A stretch of DNA of 14,471 nt from Gallionellaceae bacterium UBA5126 (GTDB lineage: Bacteria > Pseudomonadota > Gammaproteobacteria > Burkholderiales > Gallionellaceae): contig DHYQ01000094.1 in the NCBI GenBank assembly GCA_002414205.1, forward strand, positions 1-14,471, written 5' to 3'. This document shows positions 1 through 6,294 of the stretch, piece by piece. Position 1 is the stretch's first letter. Each line of letters begins with the position of its first letter. Position numbers and translations under genes: made by a program. The notes below the pieces were generated by a model that saw only the letters and a program-made list of their open reading frames with translations, searched no databases and was not told the DNA's origin.

Positions 1-1006
1 GGTCAGCGGTCAAGCGCTCGCTACGATTTTCCCCGGCGTGATACACCTCCAACACGATGTGGCGGGCTTGTTCTTCCACCCGAAACACCGCCGCCCGCGT
101 GTGCAAACGCTGCCCCAAGGGCGCGGCTAAACGCCGTGTCAACCAAGCATTGCCCTCCGCCCAGGTCAACACGCTCTCGTGGGAGGCATTACTGGCTTCC
201 CCATCCCGACAACAAAAATAATGCAGCCCCGCCCAAGCCGAGGTTTGCGCCGCAGTGCAACCATAATCATCGCGGCAACAGTAATCTACATACCAATGCA
301 GCGGCGCGGCAGTCAGTCCTTTGCCCCACAAAAAATCGCGTAAAGACACGGTATCTAGCGCCAATAAATCCGCATCCTGCGCACTGTGTGCCATCGGCAA
401 GGCAAAAGCTTTGCGCCCGTGCGCATCGCGGCGTTGGCGATAATGCGCAATCAATTCATCAAATTGTTGAATCTGGGCTAAATCTTCCCGACTCACCCCA
501 AACTGTGGCATCAAGCCATCTTGCCAACGTCCATTCAAAAACAAGCGTTCATGCGGCGCGTGACACAAATGCCGCTCGTCATAACGCGGACGCTGCGCGA
601 AAGGATCGCCTTGCAACACGCCCAATTCCGCCAATAACACCCGTACCGCTTTGGATTCCATGGTCGGAATCGGCAAATAATGCGCGCCCCAAGGGTAGGC
701 CGACACGGCGTTTTCCCCCGCGCGCGCATTGCCACCGGATTCTTTTTCCAGCTCCAGCAGCACAAAATCATGCACCCCGGCGCGCCGCAATGCCCAAGCC
801 GCTGACAAGCCCGCCACGCCTGCGCCCACAATCACCACGCGAGCGCGCCGCGTTGAAGTTGGTGCAGGCAACGCGCCATCGCGTAACCGATGCCCCAAAT
901 CATGCGCCACACCCAATAATTCCCCCTCAGGAAACGGCGGGGCACTGGGCGCGCAGCCGGCCAAACAGTTGGCTCCCAGGAGCTTGAGAAAATCACGACG
1001 CTGCAT
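1..1006 (-). CDS. FAD-dependent oxidoreductase (amine-oxidase/NAD(P)-binding type), Tat lipoprotein, 3' end missing
   Basis: Read on the minus strand from an ATG at 1006 the frame is open for 335 codons to the window edge, so the C-terminus is missing. The N-terminus has a twin-arginine motif (QRRDFLK, residues 2-8) followed by LAGC (15-18), a lipobox, so I infer export by Tat as a folded flavoprotein and lipid anchoring. A proline-rich linker leads to the dinucleotide-binding fold: VVIVGAGVAGL (57-67, GxGxxG) with an acidic residue at the end of strand 2 (E85) and a GG motif after it (91-92). This is the signature of the flavin monoamine oxidase / protoporphyrinogen oxidase superfamily; the substrate cannot be read. 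The start ATG shares one base with the stop of the membrane aminopropyltransferase gene (TAATG), which suggests translational coupling. A role in oxidising a polyamine or an amine product is inferred from that neighbour only. Confidence 0.85.
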   Translation of the reverse strand, partial: MQRRDFLKLLGANCLAGCAPSAPPFPEGELLGVAHDLGHRLRDGALPAPTSTRRARVVIVGAGVAGLSAAWALRRAGVHDFVLLELEKESGGNARAGENAVSAYPWGAHYLPIPTMESKAVRVLLAELGVLQGDPFAQRPRYDERHLCHAPHERLFLNGRWQDGLMPQFGVSREDLAQIQQFDELIAHYRQRRDAHGRKAFALPMAHSAQDADLLALDTVSLRDFLWGKGLTAAPLHWYVDYCCRDDYGCTAAQTSAWAGLHYFCCRDGEASNASHESVLTWAEGNAWLTRRLAAPLGQRLHTRAAVFRVEEQARHIVLEVYHAGENRSERLTAD

Positions 1007-2553
1007 TAGCGAATAACCTCTCGCCATTCCTGCTCAAATAATCGCACCAAGCCTTGGTTATTGAGTTGATTGACCTCGGTGGGGACGCGTGCCATGTCGG
1101 GCGGAAAGTTGAATAAGGCGGGTAATGCGCCGGGGGAGATAAAACGCAGCGGAACGTTAAATTGGCGTGGGGGTTGGTAGGGGCGGTGGGAGGCGATGAT
1201 ATAGCCCCATTCGCCAAACGAGGGGACGAGGGCGTGATAGGGGGTGGCTTGAAAACCAGCAGCTTCCAGCGTGGTGACGATGGTCCAATAGGCGCGGCGG
1301 GCGTACATGGGGGAGGTGGATTGAATCACCGCCAGTCCGTCGTCTTTGAGATGGCGATCCATGAGGCGGTAGAAGGCTTCGGTGTAGAGTTTGCCGACTG
1401 AATAGTTGGATGGGTCGGGGAAATCCACCACGATAAAGTCATAGCGTCCCGCGTCTTGTTCTAGCCACACCAAGGCATCGGCATTGATGACCTGCACTTT
1501 AGGCGAAGCAAAGGCGTGTTGGTTGAGCGCGCTGAGTTGCGGGTGTTGGGTAAACAAGCGCGTCATGGCGGGGTCGAGATCAACCAGCGTAATGCTTTGG
1601 ATGGCGGGGTATTTCAACAGCTCGCGCACCGCCAGCCCGTCGCCACCGCCTAATACCAACACGCGGGCGGGGTGCGGCAAGGTGGCCAGCGCGGGGTGAA
1701 TCAAGGCTTCGTGATAGCGATATTCATCGCGGGCGCTAAATTGCAAATTATTATTCAAAAACAAGCGAATATCATCGCGCCAACGCGTGACGACCATACG
1801 TTGATAGGGGGTAGTCTCGGTATAAATAATGCGGTCAGCGTATAGATTTTCTTCGGCCAGGGTGGTGATGCGCTCCGCCCCAATCAAGCCCGCACCTAAT
1901 AAAACCGCCGCCAAGCCACATTGCAAATGCAAGGCGCGCACGGGCAGTTCGTCGCGGAAGAGTCGTATCGTCCACAACGACACGAGCACGTTTAACAAAC
2001 CAAACAAAAACGCGCTGCGTACCACGCCGAGTTGTGGTGCCAGCACCATCGGGAACAGCAATGACACTACCAGCGCGCCTAAATAATCGAAGGTCAAGAC
2101 GTGCGACACTAAATCACGGAAGCCGATGTGTTGCCGCAAAATGCGCATCACCAGCGGAATTTCCAGCCCCACCAGCGTGCCGATTAACAGCACCAGCACA
2201 TACAACGCCAAGCGGAATGGCCCTTCTACCCACGCGTACAACAGAAACAATGCGGCGGCGGATGCGCCCCCCAACAAGCCAACCAGCAACTCAATTTGCA
2301 CAAAGCGCAATGCCAAGCGTCCCGTAACGTATTGCGAGAGCCACGAACCGATGCCCATCGCAAATAAATACGTCCCAATCACGGTGGAAAATTGCATGAC
2401 CGAATCGCCCAGCAAGTAACTCGCCAAGGTGCCCGCGATCAGCTCATAAGCCAATCCGCAAGAGGCAATCAGGAAAACGGTAATCAGCAGAGCAGGGCGC
2501 ATGAGGAAGCGAACAGGTAAGAAGGCGGGGAATATCAGTCGGGGGGGCTTCAT
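1006..2553 (-). CDS. Seven-TM membrane protein with spermidine synthase-like (aminopropyltransferase) domain
   Basis: The N-terminal half of this 515-residue protein has seven hydrophobic segments (about residues 20-227). The C-terminal half is a spermidine-synthase-type methyltransferase fold. Visible motifs are TPYQR (248-252), DEYRYHEALIHPAL (276-289), GGGDG for the nucleotide cofactor (302-306), LVDLDP (323-328) and DFPDPSNY (377-384), where the two aspartates match the catalytic DxxD region. Spermidine synthases move an aminopropyl group from decarboxylated S-adenosylmethionine to a polyamine; this membrane-fused subfamily is not well characterised as far as I know. I chose the ATG at 2553. 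An in-frame GTG at 2580 would add nine residues, but that extension is encoded by a perfect inverted repeat; neither start has a strong ribosome site. It follows the DUF350 gene after about 90 bp and overlaps the oxidoreductase start by one base. No S-adenosylmethionine decarboxylase gene is visible here. Confidence 0.88.
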   Translation of the reverse strand: MKPPRLIFPAFLPVRFLMRPALLITVFLIASCGLAYELIAGTLASYLLGDSVMQFSTVIGTYLFAMGIGSWLSQYVTGRLALRFVQIELLVGLLGGASAAALFLLYAWVEGPFRLALYVLVLLIGTLVGLEIPLVMRILRQHIGFRDLVSHVLTFDYLGALVVSLLFPMVLAPQLGVVRSAFLFGLLNVLVSLWTIRLFRDELPVRALHLQCGLAAVLLGAGLIGAERITTLAEENLYADRIIYTETTPYQRMVVTRWRDDIRLFLNNNLQFSARDEYRYHEALIHPALATLPHPARVLVLGGGDGLAVRELLKYPAIQSITLVDLDPAMTRLFTQHPQLSALNQHAFASPKVQVINADALVWLEQDAGRYDFIVVDFPDPSNYSVGKLYTEAFYRLMDRHLKDDGLAVIQSTSPMYARRAYWTIVTTLEAAGFQATPYHALVPSFGEWGYIIASHRPYQPPRQFNVPLRFISPGALPALFNFPPDMARVPTEVNQLNNQGLVRLFEQEWREVIR

Positions 2554-2581
2554 CGTGGCACGCCATTTCTCGCGTGCCACG
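2554..2581 (-). repeat. Perfect 10-bp inverted repeat abutting the aminopropyltransferase start
   Basis: Arms CGTGGCACGC (2554-2563) and GCGTGCCACG (2572-2581) are exact reverse complements around an 8-base loop. On the minus-strand RNA the stem ends immediately before the ATG at 2553 and includes the alternative GTG at 2580. No U-tract follows, so it is not a standard terminator. It may occlude ribosome access, which is an inference. Confidence 0.6.
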
Positions 2582-2604
2582 TTTGCACTCAGCTCAAAAC
2601 CCGC

Positions 2605-2629
2605 TCACGATCTCGCAGCAAGATCGTGA
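2605..2629 (-). repeat. Perfect 9-bp inverted repeat between DUF350 and aminopropyltransferase genes
   Basis: Arms TCACGATCT (2605-2613) and AGATCGTGA (2621-2629) pair exactly around a 7-base loop. On the minus-strand RNA the hairpin is followed by GCGGGUUUUG, a weak U-run a few bases away, so it could be a leaky terminator or a 3'-end stabilising structure for the upstream part of the operon. It resembles the hairpin at 10394-10424. Confidence 0.55.
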
Positions 2630-2646
2630 ATGGATTCTGAGATCAA

Positions 2647-2862
2647 TTATCCATGTACTGCGGCGGCGACGATAATCGCAATGCCTAAACACATGGCGGC
2701 CACGACCGTAGCAAGGGCCTGGTTTTTTTCTTTGACGATTTCGCCCCACAGATCATAGGGCGTGATTTTGTCGATGAGGATAAAGGCAACCCAAAAGACG
2801 CTGATGCCGAGTAGGGAAAAAATAAAGGCGTTGACGACCCAATCGATTCTAATCATATCCAT
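2647..2862 (-). CDS. DUF350 (YjfL-type) membrane protein, half-length
   Basis: This 71-residue protein has two hydrophobic segments (about 10-30 and 48-69) separated by a short charged loop (IDKITPYDLWGEIVKEKNQ). The segment order and the conserved-looking D/K/Y loop fit one DUF350 repeat. DUF350 proteins usually carry two such repeats and four membrane segments, so this one would have to oligomerise to give the same fold. The family's biochemical function is not established; an ion-channel-like role has been proposed by sequence analysis, as I recall. The ATG at 2862 has an excellent ribosome site (AGGAG, seven bases upstream). That site overlaps the stop codon of the preceding 46-residue gene (TAGGAG), which implies co-translation. 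It sits inside the SPFH-DUF4178-aminopropyltransferase array. Confidence 0.8.
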   Translation of the reverse strand: MDMIRIDWVVNAFIFSLLGISVFWVAFILIDKITPYDLWGEIVKEKNQALATVVAAMCLGIAIIVAAAVHG

Positions 2863-2871
2863 GCTGTACTC

Positions 2872-3012
2872 CTATTTGTGTGAGACGTTATGTTGTCCGT
2901 TGGGTTGGGGTTTTTCGTTGTCCGAGCCGAAAATGCTCGCCCCTTGGTATTGCAAATACACGAAAACGGTCAATAAGGCGGCTTGGCTGAGTAAGGCAAA
3001 GTATTTAAACAT
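2872..3012 (-). CDS. Small single-pass membrane protein, 46 residues, unknown function
   Basis: Reading the minus strand from the ATG at 3012 gives 46 codons ending in TAG. The protein begins MFKYFALLSQ, has one hydrophobic stretch (about 4-22, LLSQAALLTVFVYLQY) and a polar, Asn/Gln/His-rich tail ending in NVSHK. I recognise no family. Support for its being real: it fills almost exactly the gap between the DUF4178 stop (11 bp upstream) and the DUF350 start (9 bp downstream), a GGA sits nine bases before the ATG, and its stop codon is part of the DUF350 ribosome site. By context it is probably a small subunit of the same membrane complex. It is short enough that automated gene callers may miss it. 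Confidence 0.65.
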   Translation of the reverse strand: MFKYFALLSQAALLTVFVYLQYQGASIFGSDNEKPQPNGQHNVSHK

Positions 3013-3023
3013 GGCATTTTCCG

Positions 3024-4943
3024 TTAGTCATCACGGCTGTCAGACGAAAACATTTCTGCCGGGCTAAGTTTAGGGTAATCACTATCTGCCCAGCGTTCGG
3101 CTTCAAACGTCGCGCGCCGCCACCAATAAATCAAGGGGAACAAAAACAGTAGTAATTCAATAATCAATACATTGTGCCAATTGCTCACGTTGCGGCGCAC
3201 TTGCAACGTGGTTCCAAAGGGTTGCGAGCGACTCTCGGCCATGTCCACGTCCAGGCTTAACACATAATTGCCTGAGGGCACATCGGCGATGAGTGCGTCA
3301 TCGGTTGTGCTGCCTTCAGACCAAGATCCGTCTTCGTCAACACCATAGTAATACCCTATTTCCCGATTGACTTCGTACACCTCACCGGTGTCACGATTGA
3401 CCAGCTCCATGCTGACCGATGCCCAGTCATTATTGAGGTTGGTGCCGTTAATGAGATGCACATTGCCCCGATGTCCTGACAGGGTGAACACGGGTGAGGT
3501 GACAGTCGTGGTCTTGCCAGGTGGGAATTCAAAATTGGCACTCCATGCAAGGCGATCTTCGGCGCGCCATACGCTGATGAGTTGCACCACAACGATCAAT
3601 AGGGTGACTACCCAAAACGACCGCCACACGAGCGCATAACCCGCTTCTGCCTCCCAAATTTGATTGGCCGCCACGCCAATTGGCCGTGGCATATTGGTTT
3701 GTATCGCAAAGGCGGCTTTGACGGTTTCCGCCGCCAGATATTCGCTTTGCGTCCAAGTCACTTCGTTGTTTGTTTTTTCCTCTGACAGTAAATAGGGCGG
3801 CGCAATGTAGTCACTGACCTTGGCACGCTCACCGACATTGATACGCCAATAGAACTCGCCCAGCACATAGCCGACCTCCGCCTCCCCTTTGCTAAAGTGC
3901 TGATAAGATTGATTTTCATAAAAAATTCTGCCCCTTTGGGTCGTGGGCGGGGCTTTGCAGGGGCGGGCAAAACTCCAGTGGCCGCGATATTCAATTAGCC
4001 AGAAAAAACCTTGTTGGGGATGGTGCAGCAAGTATTCGTCCCAATGAAACGACACCCCGTCGCTTTTGCCCTGACGCCGCAAAAATCCTAGCACCCGATA
4101 ATTCACGTCCTTGAGCTTGCCCTCGCTCCCCAAGGGAATCAATGGTTCAATTTTGACGGTCTCACCGAATTTGGTGAGTAATTTGAGCTGTGGATGTTCG
4201 GCATCCAATAAGGCGAAGCAACTCGGACAGGTGACACGCGCAATGCCCGCTGCGTGAATCTCAATGGGTGCGGCGCAGTTAGGGCATTGCAAGGCGTGCA
4301 GTTTGATTTTCTCCATGCCCGCATCGGCAGGGTCACGCAAACGGCTAAAATTCAACTCGGCAAACTCGACCGACATGCCCAGAAACAGTAACGGCGAGGT
4401 TTCGCTGTAATCAAGGGAGGCAAACTGCCGCTCAAAACGCAAATCCGCCGAAGGCGCACGAAATCCCGCGCCTACTTTAAACGGCAACTCGCCCGCACCC
4501 GCCACGCATTCGGCATTTTCAATGTCCATGACCTGAAAGGGCGTGCCATTGAGCTCCAGGGTCATGCCCGGCGTTAAGTCCTTCCAATCCGGCAACGGCG
4601 TTTTATTCTCCACGACAAAGGTCATGGTGTAATCGCCATTCGCATCACTTAACCAGCCACCGCGCTGGTCATCGAACAGTACATACCATTCGTTCCACCG
4701 CCCGTTTTGATACTGCATTTGTATCCGTCCGATGACGGTGAAATTCATGCCGCGATAAGTGCCCTCCGTGCCCAATTGGATGAGCGAGGCATCCTCCAGC
4801 AAATCCGCCATTTTGCCCAGGTTTTCAATGTCTTCCGCGCGGCGTAACAGCGTGCTTTGGCAGTATTCACAAACCACCATGATGGACGCGGTGGAGCGAA
4901 AAATCACGCGTGCACCGCAATTTGGGCAATTAGAGATTTTCAT
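3024..4943 (-). CDS. Membrane protein with two zinc ribbon-DUF4178 units and an extracytoplasmic domain
   Basis: In this 639-residue protein a zinc ribbon (CPNC at 6-9, CEYC at 25-28) is followed by a DUF4178 domain (about 50-195; LIQLGTEGTYRGMNFTVIGR, then WNEWY). A second ribbon (CPNC 220-223, CPSC 239-242) and second DUF4178 copy (about 268-400; LIPLGSEGKLKDVNYRVLGF, then WDEY) follow. The two halves are clearly an internal duplication. Then come a membrane segment (about 439-459), a roughly 130-residue beta-rich stretch, a second membrane segment (590-608) and a short basic then acidic tail. Topology suggests ribbons inside the cell and the beta-rich stretch outside. The start chosen is the ATG at 4943, just before the first ribbon. 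An ATG at 4985 would add 14 residues without obvious homology, and neither has a clear Shine-Dalgarno. DUF4178 proteins are of unknown biochemical role; this one may be the sensor or scaffold of the array. Confidence 0.85.
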   Translation of the reverse strand: MKISNCPNCGARVIFRSTASIMVVCEYCQSTLLRRAEDIENLGKMADLLEDASLIQLGTEGTYRGMNFTVIGRIQMQYQNGRWNEWYVLFDDQRGGWLSDANGDYTMTFVVENKTPLPDWKDLTPGMTLELNGTPFQVMDIENAECVAGAGELPFKVGAGFRAPSADLRFERQFASLDYSETSPLLFLGMSVEFAELNFSRLRDPADAGMEKIKLHALQCPNCAAPIEIHAAGIARVTCPSCFALLDAEHPQLKLLTKFGETVKIEPLIPLGSEGKLKDVNYRVLGFLRRQGKSDGVSFHWDEYLLHHPQQGFFWLIEYRGHWSFARPCKAPPTTQRGRIFYENQSYQHFSKGEAEVGYVLGEFYWRINVGERAKVSDYIAPPYLLSEEKTNNEVTWTQSEYLAAETVKAAFAIQTNMPRPIGVAANQIWEAEAGYALVWRSFWVVTLLIVVVQLISVWRAEDRLAWSANFEFPPGKTTTVTSPVFTLSGHRGNVHLINGTNLNNDWASVSMELVNRDTGEVYEVNREIGYYYGVDEDGSWSEGSTTDDALIADVPSGNYVLSLDVDMAESRSQPFGTTLQVRRNVSNWHNVLIIELLLFLFPLIYWWRRATFEAERWADSDYPKLSPAEMFSSDSRDD

Positions 4944-4979
4944 TGAGGTTCGGTAGCAAGGGTTTAATCCTGCGTGCGA

Positions 4980-5004
4980 TCCCATCCTCTGCCGGAAGAT
5001 GGGA
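4980..5004. repeat. Short imperfect inverted repeat between SPFH and DUF4178 genes
   Basis: TCCCATC (4980-4986) pairs with GATGGGA (4998-5004) around 11 bases. It lies in the 94-bp gap between the SPFH stop and the DUF4178 start. Such ATTCCC..GGGAT palindromes recall small dispersed intergenic repeats of some proteobacteria, but only one copy is seen here. It could also be an intra-operon RNA hairpin. Confidence 0.35.
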
Positions 5005-5037
5005 ATGACACGGACAAACAGATGAAGGGCGAGGGAA

Positions 5038-6048
5038 TTAAGCTAATTTTTTCAATAACTCGGCTTTTTTCGCCTCAAATTCGGCGCTGCTTAAAATGCC
5101 TTTAGTCATCAGTCCATGCAGCTTTTCCAAGGTCGCCATGATTTCATCGGCATTCACGGGAGGGGCAGCGGTGGCCGCATTGGGGGTCAAGGCTTGTCCC
5201 AGACTTTGCGCGACTTGTTGCCCCACACCGAATCCAACCCCCATGCCCGCGCCCAAGCCGGCCAACCCGCCTTCATTTTGCGCCGCCAGCGGAATGGCAT
5301 TGGCAACCTGGAACTGGGTATAGCTTTGCATGCCGCCCATGATGTTCACCCCGATGCGGTCATCCAGCATTTTTTGTAGCTCTTCGGGCAAGGAGATGTT
5401 TTCAACCAGCAGCGTTTCCAACTTCAGGCCCAAATTGCCAAAAGTCGCGTCCAGTTTGCTGCGCAGCGCACGTGCCAACTCCTCTTGGTTGCCCGCCATG
5501 TCCATAAACGGAATGCCGGATTCGCCAAACAAATCGGCCATGCCCGCCATGATGGTGTTGCGCAATTGCCCTTCTAATTCCTCGCTGCGATAGCTTTCGC
5601 GTGTGCCTGAAATTTGTTGATAAAACAATTTGGGATCGACAATGCGATAAGAATACAGCCCAAAAGCGCGCAGCCGCACCATGCCAAAATCTTTATCCCG
5701 AATCGTGATGGGGTTTGCCGTGCCCCATTTGCGATCCAGTTGAATACGGGTACTGTAGAAATAAACATCTGATTTGAAAGGCGACTCGAATAACTTATCC
5801 CAGTTTTTCAGATAAGTCAGCACTGGGAGCGTTTGAGTGTTCAGCGTGTAAAGTCCCGCGCCAAACACATCGGCAACTTGACCTTCATTAACAAACAACG
5901 CCATTTGCGAATCGCGCACGGTCAGTTGTGCGCCCTGCTGAATTTCAAAATCCTGCATGGGGAAGCGCGCTGCCAGCACGCCATCCTCTGCCTCAGTCCA
6001 GTGGATAACGTCGATAAACTGTTTCTTAATAAAATCGATCAGTGCCAT
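5038..6048 (-). CDS. SPFH/band-7 domain protein (YdjI-like) with C-terminal SHOCT-like domain
   Basis: This 336-residue protein has no transmembrane helix; its first 20 residues (MALIDFIKKQFIDVIHW) look amphipathic. An SPFH core spans about 25-235, with a typical early stretch (FPMQDFEIQQGAQLTVRDSQ) and LLVENISLPEELQKMLDDR at its end. A glycine-rich hydrophobic linker (259-277, GGLAGLGAGMGVGFGVG) leads to about 35 C-terminal residues (302-336, IMATLEKLHGLMTKGILSSA..) matching the SHOCT pattern of a small oligomerisation helix pair. Bacillus YdjI-type relatives are membrane-associated scaffolds linked to PspA-type envelope stress; this is family knowledge, not shown here. The ATG at 6048 is preferred over the adjacent GTG at 6051 because GGAGG lies six bases before it. 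It is the first gene of the minus-strand array, with DUF4178 next after 94 bp. Confidence 0.88.
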   Translation of the reverse strand: MALIDFIKKQFIDVIHWTEAEDGVLAARFPMQDFEIQQGAQLTVRDSQMALFVNEGQVADVFGAGLYTLNTQTLPVLTYLKNWDKLFESPFKSDVYFYSTRIQLDRKWGTANPITIRDKDFGMVRLRAFGLYSYRIVDPKLFYQQISGTRESYRSEELEGQLRNTIMAGMADLFGESGIPFMDMAGNQEELARALRSKLDATFGNLGLKLETLLVENISLPEELQKMLDDRIGVNIMGGMQSYTQFQVANAIPLAAQNEGGLAGLGAGMGVGFGVGQQVAQSLGQALTPNAATAAPPVNADEIMATLEKLHGLMTKGILSSAEFEAKKAELLKKLA

Positions 6049-6080
6049 CACGTGCCTCCAATAGGTTATTTGAGGCTACG

Positions 6081-6115
6081 AATGGTATCACTACTGTTTG
6101 TGCGGGGATACCGTT
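6081..6115. promoter_or_regulatory. Candidate operator-like dyad upstream of the SPFH gene
   Basis: AATGGTATC (6081-6089) and GATACCGTT (6107-6115) are inverted repeats with one mismatch, separated by 17 bases and centred about 50 bases upstream of the SPFH start codon. Size and position fit a regulator binding site or a leader hairpin. No regulator gene is in the window, so the assignment is tentative. Confidence 0.3.
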
Positions 6116-6125
6116 CGCCTTGGTG

Positions 6126-6161
6126 AACGAACCAGCCAATTGCTCGGAAGTTCGTTTTTTT
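6126..6161 (+). terminator. Possible plus-strand (antisense) intrinsic terminator
   Basis: AACGAAC (6126-6132) pairs with GTTCGTT (6150-6156) around 17 bases and runs straight into seven T (6155-6161) on the plus strand. The stem is short and the loop long, and no plus-strand gene precedes it, so it would end only antisense or spurious transcription. It may simply be a dyad in the leader region. Confidence 0.25.
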
Positions 6162-6294
6162 CGGATAGGTTTAGAGGTGGCTTGGTGTTGGCGGGCAAAG
6201 CGGTTTGGTCGGGCGTCGCGATCACGGGGAAGGCATTCCATGTTAGCCGCCGTCGGAGAGCGCGGCTGATGGGCGAGCGGGTGTGTGTTCTGGA

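Larger units (their letters stand above)
6049..6294. other. Non-coding region upstream of the SPFH array
   Basis: About 245 bp lie between the DUF1615 stop and the SPFH start, both on the minus strand. I see no convincing gene here; the short frames that cross it have no family signature and overlap SPFH. It contains two dyad symmetries (6081-6115 and 6126-6156) and a run of seven T on the plus strand (6155-6161). I could not find a convincing -35/-10 pair for the SPFH array. Confidence 0.5.

Noticed and set aside
136..987. Long plus-strand frame opposite the FAD oxidoreductase
   Set aside because: It is antisense to a frame with a Tat signal and a perfect Rossmann motif. Its product is Pro/Arg/His-rich with no family pattern.
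2554..2629. Insertion-sequence end or attachment site suggested by the tandem inverted repeats
   Set aside because: No transposase or integrase, target duplication or second copy flanks it. The two stems have different sequences and fit RNA hairpins better.
6026..6241. Minus-strand 71-residue frame upstream of SPFH
   Set aside because: It overlaps the SPFH start and has no good ribosome site. It is more likely leader DNA with dyads.
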